NCBI RefSeq assembly: GCF_963576675.1
Contig: NC_088911.1
Coordinates: 136,961,929-137,025,928 of the forward strand
DNA from: Euphorbia lathyris
Lineage: Eukaryota > Streptophyta > Magnoliopsida > Malpighiales > Euphorbiaceae
Reading direction: 5' to 3'
Length of the DNA: 64,000 nucleotides
Shown: positions 12,101-22,479 of the stretch, piece by piece
How the letters are laid out: every line of letters starts with the position of its first letter
Numbering within the stretch: the stretch's first letter is position 1
Translations under genes and position numbers: made by a program
The notes under the pieces: generated by a model
Seen by the model: only the letters and a program-made list of their open reading frames with translations
Database searches by the model: none
Told to the model about the DNA's origin: nothing

Positions 12101-12386
12101 AGTTGACCAATCGATTTTTTGGATCAAGTTTAGAGCGCCCCTAATATGTTAAACTCATAATCATAAAACAATTCATGTTAACAAGTAAACTTTTGGTGGT
12201 AGAATGGCTGAGCTGGGACTACCTACTGAGCCATATGAGTTTTATCTCGACTTGCGGCGCTATGGGACCGTAAAGCATAGTGGATTTGGCTTGGGATTTG
12301 AACGGATGCTACTGTTTGCGACTGGTATTGACAATATTAGAGATGTTATTCCTTTCCCAAGATACCCAGGAAAAGCAGATCTGTGA
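6178..12386 (+). CDS. SYNC1: Asparagine--tRNA ligase, cytosolic (class II, SYNC1-like)
   Basis: Charges tRNA(Asn) with asparagine in the cytosol using ATP. Exons with GT-AG borders: 6178-6609, 7498-8088, 9186-9442, 9756-9885, 11418-11476 and 12203-12386, in frame throughout, giving 550 codons and TGA at 12384-12386. The start is the ATG at 6178 ([10 protein letters not shown]); an upstream in-frame TTG is not a start. Order of parts: N-terminal OB-fold anticodon-binding domain (about residues 30-125, [12 protein letters not shown]); class II motif 1 region ([18 protein letters not shown]); the Ala/Lys-rich helical insertion typical of plant cytosolic AsnRS (about 206-255, [15 protein letters not shown]); motif 2 ([17 protein letters not shown]); motif 3 (GFGLGFERM); and the C-terminus [12 protein letters not shown]. 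The length is slightly under that of Arabidopsis SYNC1. All catalytic motifs are present, so it looks functional. Introns 2, 4 and 5 have taken up MITEs without damage to splice sites. Confidence 0.96.
8115..8920 (+). pseudogene. Possible transposase-like coding relic inside synthetase intron 2
   Basis: An acidic, protein-like stretch at about 8310-8435 (Glu/Asp-rich: [19 protein letters not shown]) lies in intron 2 and resembles the tail of plant hAT (BED-finger) transposase-like ORFs. It has stops and an apparent small deletion, and is split by the MITE at 8436-8804. Identification is weak. Confidence 0.25.
8436..8804. mobile_element. hAT-type MITE, 369 bp, perfect TIR and 8-bp TSD
   Basis: The termini CATAGTTGTTAAAGGCG and CGCCTTTAACAACTATG are exact inverted repeats. 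GTGGTGAC occurs on both sides (8428-8435 and 8805-8812). The interior is rich in GGCGCAAGGC-like words and has no ORF. It sits in intron 2 of the synthetase gene. Confidence 0.9.
9060..9166. mobile_element. Partial second copy of the same MITE family
   Basis: Contains 'ccttgcgcctttaataact' and other GCGCCTT words matching the right half of the MITE at 8436-8804. The left half is missing. It ends about 20 bp before the splice acceptor of synthetase exon 3, so it is close to the branch-point zone. Confidence 0.6.
10545..10732 (-). repeat. Duplicated retroelement edge with reversed primer-binding-site-like sequence
   Basis: A segment starting 'gtcatggaacc-gttgaac' occurs twice (about 10543-10610 and 10656-10728). 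Between the copies is AGCTCTGATACCA, the reverse complement of the TGGTATCAGAGCT primer-binding site complementary to initiator tRNA-Met used by plant copia elements. This suggests the remains of a - strand LTR/PBS junction in synthetase intron 4. Confidence 0.5.
10735..11050. mobile_element. Stowaway-like MITE (Tc1/mariner), 316 bp
   Basis: The ends are CTCCCTCCATTC and, inverted, CTCCCTCCGTTTTT, with TA on both sides (10733-10734 and 11051-11052). The subterminal 'ATATGTCGTTT / AAAACGTCATATAA' also pairs. These are hallmark Stowaway features. No ORF of note. It lies in synthetase intron 4. Confidence 0.88.
11527..11825. mobile_element. Foldback MITE in synthetase intron 5
   Basis: Long inverted arms: left around 11530-11620 ('ccccttaaacttcatttt', 'gacattatgctaacatca'), right around 11730-11815 in reverse complement. 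About 80-bp arms and no ORF fit a MULE-type foldback repeat. Exact ends are not resolved. Confidence 0.6.
11880..12120. repeat. Foldback-like repeat, synthetase intron 5
   Basis: 'ccctctaccttcagaactcaaag', 'gcctcttgacttgcttaa' and later reversed, diverged counterparts ('aataggctactttaatcaag', 'aagttcaggggtttaac') suggest an old inverted-repeat MITE. It is degraded and its ends are unclear. Confidence 0.4.
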
Positions 12387-12837
12387 TACTTATTTAGTTT
12401 AATTTATTTGTGGATATTGTCTTTTATAATTTAACTTAACATGCTTTGTTCTATTCAAATTTTCCACAATTTTATTTTGATACACACTGATTTCCAACAA
12501 TTTGAAGATTCAGACAATGTAATTGTTGGAGGTTGTTAGTTATATAAATCCCATTTTTGGTTGGTGAATGTGGAAATAATTGATTCATTTTCCATTTTAT
12601 TTTAGTGGGTATTGCAATGCCATATGTTAATTAATGAGAGCTTAAATTGTGACATTTGATGTACATAGGGGTTAAATTGACTCTTTTTTAAAAACTCAGG
12701 ATATTTTGGTACCTAGGAAAAAAAAGATCAGGGTAAACTATATATATGGTTTCGGAATCATAATATTATAGTTTCTAATTTTACTGTGGTATAAAAATAT
12801 GTCAAAAAAAAAAAAAATCCATTTAAGCAGCATATTT

Positions 12838-12915
12838 ATTCACAAAGTTATATATTTATCTATTTACAAAGTAATATATTTATTTATTCACAAAGTAACG
12901 TATTTATCTATTTGA
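12838..12915. repeat. Short tandem repeat, about 27-bp unit, three copies
   Basis: 'cacaaagt-a-atatttat-tatt' recurs three times in a row downstream of the synthetase gene. Confidence 0.6.
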
Positions 12916-12952
12916 ACTAAGTTTTGGAATTTTGAGTGCCACACTATATATA

Positions 12953-13157
12953 GGGTAGGGATCCTCTAAAGTTGAAAAGCCACATTTCAACCATTAATTG
13001 CAACATTAATGGATGAGATTTAATTGATAAATTTTAATATTTAATTAGTCATTTATTTATCAATTAAATTTCATCCATTCATTTTATAATTAATGGTTGA
13101 GATGTATATAACTCCACCAACTCTAGAGGCTTTTCAACTCTAGAGGATCTCTATCCG
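12953..13157. mobile_element. Small MITE, about 205 bp
   Basis: The left end GGGTAGGGATCCTCTAAAG and, inward from the right, CGGATAGAGATCCTCTAGAG pair, followed by paired GTTGAAAAGCC. The flanks carry similar sequence on each side ('agttttgg-attttgagtgccaca' at about 12920-12943 and 13167-13190), an unusual longer direct repeat. Confidence 0.65.
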
Positions 13158-13439
13158 TATGTATAAGTTTTGGGATTTTAAGTGCCACAAAGTATGATGT
13201 ATCCTGGAATCTTCAGCACTAATTATCCGCCGAGGAATGATTTGATGCGTTCAATCAAATCACATGTTATATATTTTAGAATTTAGAATATATAATTCAG
13301 AGTTAATTTATATTTTTAAGGTGTAAAATTTATATTTTAAAATTTAAAATTTTATATAAGTAATTAATAAAAAAAATATTTAGTTAACTAATTACATATG
13401 TTAATATTTTATTGACAAATATAGGAATGGATGAAGTGA

Positions 13440-14395
13440 TGTACAAGATTGTGAGAAATTATACACTATGCATACCACATCACAATCTGGTGTGGTATGC
13501 CATGACCAATAAAAATTAGACACATGAAATTTTAATTAAGTTTAATAATTAAAAAATATATATTTTCTTTTCTCTATATTAATCAGCGTCCTTTCCTTCT
13601 CTCCCCTTTCTTTCCTTTTCTTTTTCTGTTGTCCCTTTCTTAGAAATTGTTACCGTTAAAATTCACCAAACCACATGAAGAAATGAGGAAATACTGATTT
13701 TCTGATCTCTTAAAAAGATATTTTTTGGCCTAATCGACAGTCTGATAGAGTCTTTTTCTTTCATCGGCGACGGCAACAGTCCAATAAAATAAAGTGTTTT
13801 GGCGAAGAGGAGACTAAAGAAGGCACATGTGCAATTCCTAAATTGGAGGCGAGTGAACAAAATCAATGAAACTAATGATCCTAAATTACCAATCTAGTTA
13901 AGAAGTCCTTTTGAGATTTCTGGATGTTGAACTTGAATCCGGAAAAAGAACATGAATCTTAGAGCTGTTGAGAAGAAATTATATGGATTCATTTTTATGG
14001 TTTAAGTCTTAAATCTGAAAATTGCATAAGAAATCCACCTTCTGCCATTAGAAGATCCTCCTCCGACCAAGAGAAGATTGTTGCTAATTAAAATTAAAAT
14101 TATGAGTTTTATTTTAATGGGTTCACGTTTTAATTAAAATTCCATGGTTGTGTTTTGAAAGTGATAGAAAGGAGAGTTGGGAAAATATGGTAGTTCTGAG
14201 ACAGATCCAACGAAAAAAAGGAAGAAGAACTGCAGAAGGCGTGGAAAAGAAATAAACCGGTTAATTATCTTTTTGTCTTATAATTGCTTATAATGAGCTG
14301 TTAATTTGTTAACACATGTCATTTTTTAATAGGCTAGGCATACCACATCACCTTTCACATGTGGTATGCTTGGCATACAATATACTTTTGTAATA
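13440..14395. mobile_element. Inverted-repeat element with a hairpin at each end
   Basis: Both ends contain the same palindromic cassette. On the left GCATACCACA (13470-13479) pairs with TGTGGTATGC (13491-13500). On the right GCATACCACAT (14338-14348) pairs with ATGTGGTATGC (14359-14369). No coding region is evident between; a 67-codon - strand ORF is weak. Probably a non-autonomous DNA element; the superfamily is not assigned. Confidence 0.55.
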
Positions 14396-15360
14396 AAAAA
14401 CTTTTAAGAGCCTCCAATTTGTCAGGAAAACCTTAGAGATATTGTGGGAGATCCAATCAGAAAAACCTTATAGATATTGTGGATGGGCGTATACTGGAGA
14501 CCGGGTCCCTCCTATTGCTAGAACCATCATGATCAAGAGTAGTAATGACTTCTCTGTTAGTTAAAGTTGAGTGGTTCTCAATATTAAAAAAATGTATAGT
14601 TCAATAGCTATGGGTATAATTTGACTTAGAACTTTGACTAGGTATTTGATAAATTAGGTATTTGATCTAGAATTTTTTATTAAGCATTTGATAAATTGGT
14701 CCCACCCTACTGTCTCCAAAAAAAATATTAATAACGTACTGATTTAGCACCTCAAAATGACCCGGGAAGTATTAGACCCTTCCTAACTCCAAATTTCTTT
14801 TTTTTTCCAGTTAGATCCACTCTAAATGCAAATTTTTTTTATTGAACACAATTTTCTTTCACATGTTAAGAATCTTAGATGTAGTACCTGTTTGTTTTTA
14901 TTTATCGGAACTTCTTTTTGCCTTTTAAATCTAAAAAAGATACAAAAAGCATTTGTTAAAAATTCGAAACAACTACTTTTTAGATAAAAATCATTTAATA
15001 TCTATTGTCTATCCATAACATCAACAACAAACAGAAGCAGGAGCAACTGAAACAAACGGGCCTGTAATCTAGCTTAATCTTAAAAAGTTTTACATTGGTA
15101 TTTAAAAAATTTGTTTTTGACCACTCAGATTATAACATGTATATATACGAAAAAATTCGATTTAGCAAAAAATTTTTTTTACATACGCACATGTATTTAA
15201 AATTGTTTTCTGAGACTTGCAGCGAAAACACAGAGATAAAAACCAACAAAAAAAAAGTACAACAATGATAATCATATTGCAAACCGAGGAAGGACCACAT
15301 AGTAACTGCTGAGCATAGGCAAACTCCATAAACACATATACCAACCAAATGTAATTATCA
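14396..15360. other. Intergenic DNA with old repeats
   Basis: A short direct repeat ('cttagagatattgtgg' / 'cttatagatattgtgg') lies near 14430-14485. Copy C of the dispersed TATATATACG repeat lies at 15108-15200. No gene is seen. Confidence 0.5.
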
Positions 15361-15645
15361 GGGGATAAAGGGTAAAATTAGCCCTTAAAAGTAAAATCAA
15401 TTTTACTCCTATTGTACAAAATCACCAATTTTAGGTCAATTTTAGCCTCTCGCTAGAAAATCTAGTTAAATTTTACCCTTTTCCAAGTGTGTATCCACAA
15501 AAATTAGCGATGAAATTCCGTGAAAAAAGGGTGAAATTGCAATATGATTTCTAGCATGGGGGCAAAATTGCGATATTTCGTACCACGAGTCAAAATTGAG
15601 CTTCCACAATAACATTAGAGGTGAAATTGAACTTTATCCCAGTTA
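15361..15645. mobile_element. Foldback MITE downstream of the USP gene
   Basis: The left end GGGATAAAGGGTAAAATT and, inward from the right, GGGATAAAGTTCAATTT form an inverted pair, and the interior has further paired 'aaaattg' blocks. No ORF. It lies about 100 bp past the USP stop codon. Confidence 0.55.
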
Positions 15646-15745
15646 TTAATTATACATGAGAGTTTTTAGCAAAAGAAAAAAACTAGCTCAATCCATAATT
15701 AATTAAAGAAACAACATTGAACCTCTTCTTCTTTCAGGAATGAAC

Positions 15746-17705
15746 CTAAGTTTCATGATCATTCTGCTTCACAACTGTAACAGGGCAAGTTCCATTATTC
15801 ACCACATAGTTACTTACACTGCCCATTATAGCCCTGCAGGAAGAATTCACACAATCATAAGAGAAACAATTGCACCATTATAGAGAACAAAGCAGAGCAT
15901 TTAGGTTCCTTTTGGATCCATCTCTTTGCTCAGAAATTTCTAGCACAAAATTTCCCAAATCATTTTTGTTAGGAATTGGATCACGAAATTAGACATGTAA
16001 AGAAGTGGTTTGGCTTTTTTGATGAAGGTTTGGCTATTTTTACTTACATCATAGATGAGGAGGAACATATGATCCGTTAGTAATCATCAAGTTAATACAA
16101 CAATAAGGAAATCTTATCATTAGTTTAGCCAAGTTCCAAACTCTCAAATCCCATGAGACTCAATTACACCCAAAAAATCATAAATATGTTGGGGTGGAAC
16201 TATAGGGGTCACCGAGACCCTCGATTTTGGGAAAAATAACGGTAATCATAAAAAAAATCGGTATTTGCAGAATTTTGACAAATTCAGCTTCACGAACGGA
16301 ATTAGGGACGGATTCTACCGCCACTGACTCTTAATTCCAAAAAACTGCGTTTTCTTACTAAATTTTTGTCCACTGACCCCCACTTTTTGGTTCGAGTTCC
16401 GCCACTGCTATATGCATATCTTAAGAGCACAAGGTCCAAAACTCTCGGTGCAAACAAACAAACAAATAAACAACCATTGCTTATATAGATCTAAAAGTAT
16501 AATCTTTTTCCTTGTAGATTCACTTAAAAAAAAAGTTTCCAATTCCTACTCTAATTAGTAAAACCAAACTAAATAGGATTTTAGACACACCTTAATAATT
16601 TTCATCAGAAATCTTATCATCGCAACATACATTTAAAGTTTAATGCTTCTTCTAGCCCTTGTTTGGGAGGAGGTTAGAAGAGGTTAATAGGATTTAACCT
16701 TCTACTCCAAATTGGGTTAATTATAGAAATGAAAACTTCCTCCTAAAAAATTTACTAACTGTTATTTACATTCTATAAACTCTCAAACAAAACGAACATG
16801 TTCAGCTTTATAAGCCGATGATAAACTTAACATCAACACTGCAACTCAGAAAGCATAGCATCCCTGTGCTTGTACAAAATTTTCCAAATCATTTTCATCA
16901 GAAATCTTATCAGCACAGCATATATTTAAACTTTAAGAGTTTTCGTACGATAGTAAGAACAGAGCATGTTTGGCTATGTAAGTCGATGATCAATTAACAT
17001 GAACACAGCAACTCATAAATGATTGATAATATGCAAACAATAGTAGAAAATAGTCACAGTAATCAACATTTTCAAAGAAGAAAATCAATAAAATTCTTCT
17101 TCTACCTCTTAATTGTGCCAAGTCCTCTGTTTCCGATAACAAGGCAACTCAAAGGAATCTTATCAATAGCTTCACAAATTTTCTCGCGTGGATCACCCCA
17201 GAAAATCTTCGTAACAACAACAATCTGTTCATAGCTCATAAGAAGTCATTACTCCACAAAACCCCCAAAATTACATGAAGAAACTCGATTGAAATCATAA
17301 ATTTGCACAAACATTGCACATAAAATCACCTCTTTCTGATTAGCAGCGGTGTTTAAAATATCTAGGGTTTCTGCATCAGGCTTCACACCATACTTCTTCA
17401 TAATTAACGGATCAGAAAACTCATGTAGAGGAATTAAAGCTACAAATCATACACAAAACAATAACAAGTATCAATTACACAAAATTTCAGAGGAAACAAA
17501 CAGAAATAGTTGATTAAGAGAAAAAAAAATTACGTGAACCGGTGACTTCCCAGAGCTGCATCTCTCCTTGCTCGTAGTTTCCTTCAGGGCGAACATCAAT
17601 GATTATCAGATGATCACCGTTACGGACGATGTTATCCACCGCCCATTTCAAAGCTTTCTTGCTGCACGGCGAGAAATCCACGGCCACTCCGACTCTTCTC
17701 TCCAT
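15746..17705 (-). CDS. Universal stress protein (UspA family), small plant type
   Basis: Probable ATP-binding USP, a soluble cytosolic stress-response protein. Exons in transcript order: 17705-17534, 17439-17330, 17224-17106 and 15833-15746, all with GT/AG borders. The total is 489 nt, 162 residues plus stop (TAG at 15748-15746), the usual length for plant single-domain USPs. The start is MERRVGVAVDFSPCSKKALKW, with the conserved beta-1 strand and Asp (AVDFS). Other landmarks: LIIIDVRPE, LWEVTGSPLIPL across junction 1, KKYGVKP, IFWGDPREKICEA, and the nucleotide-binding G-2X-G-9X-G-S signature (GNRGLG...MGS) across junction 3, ending in NYVVNNGTCPVTVVK. The last intron (about 1.27 kb) holds a hAT-like remnant and an internal duplication. 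No defect is visible. Confidence 0.95.
16190..16407. mobile_element. hAT-terminus-like remnant in USP intron 3
   Basis: Reading from the right, the end CAGTGGCGGAACTCGAACC matches the hAT termini elsewhere in this window. A second internal CAGTGGCGG, also inverted, lies at about 16312-16322. The left end is degraded and no TSD was found. Confidence 0.5.
16599..17020. repeat. Diverged direct duplication in USP intron 3
   Basis: 'ttttcatcagaaatcttatca' plus 'catttaaa-tttaa' occurs at about 16604-16650 and 16890-16935. 'gccgatgataaacttaacat' at about 16814 is echoed at about 16983. The block of roughly 280 bp is duplicated in the same direction, upstream of the acceptor of exon 4. Confidence 0.6.
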
Positions 17706-18799
17706 GTCTATCTTTCCTTTTTCTCTCTTCTCTCTGTTTTTGTGTTAGTGGTTTCTTTATCACGGAGTATTCTGAAAAATTCCTCTTCGAGAGGCTGATC
17801 AGATCAGGTTCAGGACAGAAGATTCAAAGGGACTACTGTGTGATGTCAGTGTGTGGTTTAGACGCGTGTTAGCCGTTGGATCGCATTTTATGGAGAGATC
17901 AGAGGAGCGTGGTGAAGTGGAGGAAGATGGAAGAGTGGGAAATGGATTGCACCAGAAATGGGATGGATGGGAATATTTCTCAGCTTCAATAATGTGCATG
18001 GCCCGCATGGAACAGGAGAATTAGTTAAATGTTTAATTTTATTTTTTTATGGAATGTTTGTTGTTTTTTAATGAGACAGAAACTTGGTAAATAAATAGCA
18101 AAAGAATATAATATAATACCTTTAAAAAAAAGTGAATTTGTCAAATCACTTTAGCTAAGATTAATTGAGATTTGAAATTGATAATATTTAATAAATTAAT
18201 TTAAATTTAATAAATCTTTAGATATTAAAATTTGTTGTATTTGACTCATGATTTTAAGAACCGAACCGGATTATCGGTTGAACCCATTTGACTTAGTCAC
18301 AGTTTCAAATTAAAGGTGATTTGCTTTTTTAATTTTTGAAAATCAGTTACCGTTCAGATCGTACAAATGAACCGATTGAGCGGTTTGATCCGATTAGACT
18401 TCAGACATATTTATTTTTTAAAAAATATAAATTTTAGTGAATGTGAGATTCGAATTTTGAACTCTTAAATTGTAAACATTAATACTCACCGTTATACTAT
18501 CATTTCAATTATAATTACTATTAATCATTTAAAAATATATAATTATGAGTTTCAAAAAATTATATAATTATGTTATAATTGAATAATCAAAATATTATTT
18601 AATATTAATTATTAATTATTTTTATTTTGTTTTATATTTAGATAAATATTTTGAAAGAATTATCTTCTCAATATTAATAAATTTTAATTAGAATTTAGAC
18701 TTTATATACATACAAAATAAAATTAAAAAATCTAATAAATTATATAATTTAAGTTGAATTATAAAATTTATTATTTTATTATATTTACGTGTTAATTGT
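17706..18799. other. USP upstream region and AT-rich intergenic DNA
   Basis: About 300 bp immediately upstream of the USP start is moderately GC-balanced and presumably holds its promoter; I see no clear TATA box. From about 18010 on the DNA is very AT-rich, with 'gaaccgga/aaccgattgagcggtt' words near 18258-18390 that suggest an old repeat. Confidence 0.45.
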
Positions 18800-20565
18800 G
18801 CTGCTCCCAATCACATCATGTAGGCTTGTAAGCTTCCGGACCATGTGCTTAATGATCTTGATAAGATTAACCGTAGGTTCCTGTGTGGGGAAGCTGCGGA
18901 GGGCAGGAAGATCCATCTAGTGCCTTGGAGTGAGGTTTGCCAACCTAAAGATTCTGGGGGTCTGGGAATTAGGAAAGCAAAGGACAATAATAAAGTTTTA
19001 TTAATGAAACTCCTTTAGCGTATGTGGCAAAGCCCCTCCTCTCTTTGGGTTCGCCTCCTTTGTGGTAAGTATCGGAAAGATAAAATCTTCGGGGGCCCGA
19101 AAGAGAGAGTTGTTAATTGTTCTTTCCTCTGGAAATGGCTTAGCGCTGTGTTTGATGAGTTCTGCTCGGGGGTTGGCTTGGAGGTGGGGATTGGTAAGTC
19201 CATTAGTTTCTGGTTTGATAACTGGATTGGGGATAAACCGTTAATGGATGTGTGTTCTTCCCCCCCGCCTAGGGATATCCGCAACTGGAGGATTGTCGAT
19301 GTGGTGGACTCGGAAGGGGACTGGATCTGGTCGAAGTTTGATACTTTCTTTAGCCTTGAGACTCTCCTTAGAATTCGGGGAGTGAAGGTGAGTAATCAAG
19401 AGGAAGACTTGGATAGGCATTGCTGGGCGCTGACTAACAATGGAGTTTATTCTTGCAAATCGGCCTTTGAAGCTTTCTCTCTTAATAGATCTGATCCTCC
19501 CTCGGATGTTTGGAAGTCCATTTGGGCCCTCAAAGTTCCTTACCGTATTAGGAGTTTCCTGTGGCTGGGCGTTAAGGACAGGCTTCTTACTAATTCGGAT
19601 AGGTATAGAAGGCACTTGGCTGATTCTGGAGCTTGCAGTAGATGCAGACGCCATGTTGAGACTTTGTGCCATGCTCTTAGAGATTGCTCTAATAGTAAAG
19701 AGGTTTGGAGGAAAATTCTCCCACACCATATTTTCTCTTCCTTCATGGCCCATTCTGAGGTCGACTGGTTCTCTGATGGTATTAGTGGCAAGTTACTTCC
19801 ATACATGGAGCATGGTGACATTTTCTTTGCTATTATCTGTCACCAAGTTTGGAAATGGAGAAACGAGGAGATTTTTGGAGATAAAACTGTATTTATGACA
19901 AACTTAGCTGAATTCTTCTCGAAAAAACTTCTCTCTATTATCGATAGTTTCAAAGGAGAGTCCCTTGCCAGATCCTCCCAGTGTTGTGATGTCCATCTCG
20001 TTGGATGGAGCAGGCCAAGAGAGGGGGTTGTGAAGCTGAATACTGATGGTTCCTGCCTTAGTAATGGTAAGATTGCGGCTGGAGGTGTGCTTAGAGATGC
20101 AGGGGGCGCCTGGCTTTCTGGGTTCACCCAGAATTTAGGGTTGGGTTCTTCCTTCTCTGCGGAGCTCTGGGCTATTCTCTCTGGTATCAATCTTGCTGAA
20201 AGGTTGGGTGTTAAGAGGCTTTCTGTGGAGTCTGATAATATGGAAGCCATCAAAATGATTTCTGAGAATCATACTATGGGTCTTAACAGTCGCAACCTCA
20301 TCAAAGCTATTAAAAGGCTTTGCTACTCCTTTGAGTTCTTAGAGTTCAGTCACATATTTAGAGAGCAGAATCGAGTTGCAGATCGCTTGGCGGCGGCGGG
20401 CCATGAGGGGACGTTAGGTGTTACTACCCTTTCTGTTTCCCCTAGTTTCATCTCTCCTCTTCTTTTAGAAGATAGGATTGGGGTTAGATTCCCTAGGCTA
20501 ATCCCTGGGTAGTTTGTTGTTGTTTGTTTTTTCTTTTCCTTTTCTAAAAAAAAAAAAAAAAAATA
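18800..20565 (+). mobile_element. 5'-truncated LINE (L1-type non-LTR retrotransposon) with poly(A) tail
   Basis: Coding similarity begins near 18805 with the region just after the RT core (CKLPDHVLNDLDKINRRF; PWSEVCQPKDSGGLGIRKA). It runs through zf-RVT and RNase H to a stop at 20510-20512, followed by a short 3' tail and an A-run at about 20546-20563. The endonuclease and the catalytic RT palm are absent, so this is a dead-on-arrival 5' truncation. Two in-frame TAG codons lie in the first 215 bp (near 18828 and 19017). No clear TSD was recognised. Confidence 0.9.
19022..20512 (+). CDS. LINE ORF2 C-terminal fragment: zf-RVT plus RNase H
   Basis: 496-codon open frame belonging to the truncated LINE. 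The zinc-binding zf-RVT segment lies at about residues 160-230 (VWKSIWALKVPYRIRSFLW; SRCRRHVETLCHALRDC). The RNase H domain occupies the C-terminus from about residue 338, with the expected acidic residues visible: D in LNTDGS, E in SAELWAI, D in VESDN and D in RVADRLA. In plant L1-like elements this part removes RNA from the RNA-DNA hybrid after target-primed reverse transcription. The ATG used here is only the first Met after a TAG that interrupts the ancestral frame, so this is not expected to be a real translation start. Confidence 0.8.
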   Translation: MWQSPSSLWVRLLCGKYRKDKIFGGPKERVVNCSFLWKWLSAVFDEFCSGVGLEVGIGKSISFWFDNWIGDKPLMDVCSSPPPRDIRNWRIVDVVDSEGDWIWSKFDTFFSLETLLRIRGVKVSNQEEDLDRHCWALTNNGVYSCKSAFEAFSLNRSDPPSDVWKSIWALKVPYRIRSFLWLGVKDRLLTNSDRYRRHLADSGACSRCRRHVETLCHALRDCSNSKEVWRKILPHHIFSSFMAHSEVDWFSDGISGKLLPYMEHGDIFFAIICHQVWKWRNEEIFGDKTVFMTNLAEFFSKKLLSIIDSFKGESLARSSQCCDVHLVGWSRPREGVVKLNTDGSCLSNGKIAAGGVLRDAGGAWLSGFTQNLGLGSSFSAELWAILSGINLAERLGVKRLSVESDNMEAIKMISENHTMGLNSRNLIKAIKRLCYSFEFLEFSHIFREQNRVADRLAAAGHEGTLGVTTLSVSPSFISPLLLEDRIGVRFPRLIPG

Positions 20566-21125
20566 TTAATAAAAAATAATTATTTAGTTTTAAAAGTATA
20601 TTTTTTTAAAAAAATTATATTTAATGAATTTTAATAAATTTTTAATTTTTTTCATATTAAATCTATTAATTTGATATATCAAAATATTAAAAAAATATTA
20701 AAAAAAATTTATTATCATTAGTATAACTTTTATTAATATTGTATTATGTTATAAGGTTAAATATGAATAAAAATATAATTTTAATTATTATTTTTAAAAT
20801 CCGGTTATTACAATCCTTAACTCTTTATCTTTTTCGGTTAATTTATAAATTTGTAAATTTGATTATATTTAAATTAATTTATTTGAACTAAAATTACCAT
20901 TCTCACAACTTCATGCATTATATTGACCTTTAATTCAATAGGAAAGTCTTACATAGAAATTCGGATTCGAAAAGTCTTACAAAGAAATCGGATATAATAA
21001 TAGGAATAGAAAATTCTAAGTAGAAATTTGTATATAATAATAGGAATAGAAAAGTAAAAGTAGAAAATCGGAATGTTTATTTCAACTTATATATATTTAT
21101 TAGTATATTTTCCATAATATTTATC
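20566..21125. other. Very AT-rich intergenic DNA
   Basis: Poly-A/T-rich with short duplicated words ('ataataggaatagaaaa' twice near 20995-21050). No gene recognised. Confidence 0.5.
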
Positions 21126-21517
21126 TTGGCGTTTGGTATTTTATTGGGATAGGGTTAGGGATAAAGATTGGGATAGGGATAAGGATAAAAATATGATAGT
21201 CGAGAATTATTATTCAATGTTTGGTATGTGGGATAGAGATGAGGATAAAATAATACATTTTACTATTTTGATCTTATTTAAACTATATAACATTAATTTG
21301 AGGGATAAGATGAATTTTTCAATCCTATTAAAATCGCAGGAACTTATCCCACCTCCTTATACCACCACCCTCCTTGGTATAGGATTTGAGGGATAAGAAG
21401 CTTATCCCTCACCCGTCTCACTATTCTATCTCCCAAACAAGCACGGGATAACTTATCTCATGTTTTTTTTTATCCCTATCCAACCTCCTATATCCCTTCT
21501 AACAAACACCTCCTTAA
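21126..21517. mobile_element. MITE with GGGATA-rich arms
   Basis: The left end GGCGTTTGGTATTTTATTGGG and, inward from the right, GGTGTTTGTTAGAAGGGAT pair, followed by GGGATAGGGATA-type runs on the left and TATCCCTATCC on the right. Boundaries are approximate. It is not telomeric repeat: the runs are irregular. Confidence 0.5.
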
Positions 21518-21752
21518 GGGTAAGGTACAAGAATTAAGAAATGCAATTAATGTTAACTAAAAGACTTTGTTATCCTTGTATAATTGCATCCAATAATTAA
21601 TTTTATATATTTCTAAAGTAAAAAGCAACTTAAATAGGGGTATATTTGGTAAAACATCAATTAATGTACATTGATTGTATCAAAACGTCAAACATCATGA
21701 AACAAAAAAATTTCTTTAGAAAGACAAATATTATGGAACAGAGGAAGTAGTG
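21518..21752. mobile_element. Truncated Stowaway-like MITE
   Basis: The right end, read inverted (CTACTTCCTCTGTTCC), resembles the Stowaway terminus. The left end is missing, apparently cut at the neighbouring MITE. It contains 'aattaagaaatgcaattaatg'. Confidence 0.4.
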
Positions 21753-22206
21753 TTTTTTTTCCAACTTACAGCTATTGCCATCGCACAAACCCAAATGCAA
21801 CCCTGATCAGTCGAAACCAACGTGCAGAAACTATTTTCATTGATCCTCCAACTAATACTTTGAGTTTTTATTACTTACATCCTGGAGAGAATCTAGTTTG
21901 GTTTTGGTAGCTCAACTTAATAATTACCATGATACAGATTAGTGATGTAATGAAGGTTTTGATCGTAAAAGCAATAAAAAAAATATTCTTCATTAGCTTA
22001 ACTAGTAAAAAATAATCTAATTCAAAGATATAAATTTTGGCTCCAATAGAAAAATATATGTTTGATTGATAAAAATTATATTTCCTTGCAAAACATTAAA
22101 TTTGTATACCTCCTAACCCCGGGTAATAAAAAGACTTAATAACCCCTTTTAAGTATTACTAATATTATCTAAATAATAGAAGTAAAATGGGGGAAAATAA
22201 AATAAT
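21753..22206. other. AT-rich intergenic DNA
   Basis: No gene or element recognised between the two Stowaway-like fragments. Confidence 0.4.
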
Positions 22207-22440
22207 ACTCCCTCCATTCCAAAATATAAGTCATTCTAGGTTGTTTCACACAAATTACGAAATGCAATTAATATAAAGTGAAATTAATGAATTTACATTG
22301 ATTAACTAAAAAAAATTTCTCTCTCATGTAATGGTTGGTGAACAAGTCTTGTAATTTTGAAAAACACATGGATCAAGACAAAAAATTTAATACTTGGACC
22401 GGAAAACTATACTAAAAGTTCTTGAAAAGCTAGAAAGACT
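22207..22440. mobile_element. Stowaway-like MITE left half
   Basis: Starts CTCCCTCCATTCCAAAATAT after TA, the typical plant Stowaway left end. The matching right terminus is not present before the gypsy remnant begins, so it is truncated. Confidence 0.5.
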
Positions 22441-22479
22441 TAAAAATAGTAAATATCACTTAGCAAGAACGTGGTAGAA

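Noticed and set aside
19241..20253. Several long - strand or alternative-frame readings over the LINE
   Set aside because: Shadows of the zf-RVT/RNase H reading, which has recognisable motifs.
21140..21490. Telomere-like GGGTTAGGG and GGGATA runs
   Set aside because: Only one telomere-like word; the runs are irregular and symmetric to the other MITE arm.
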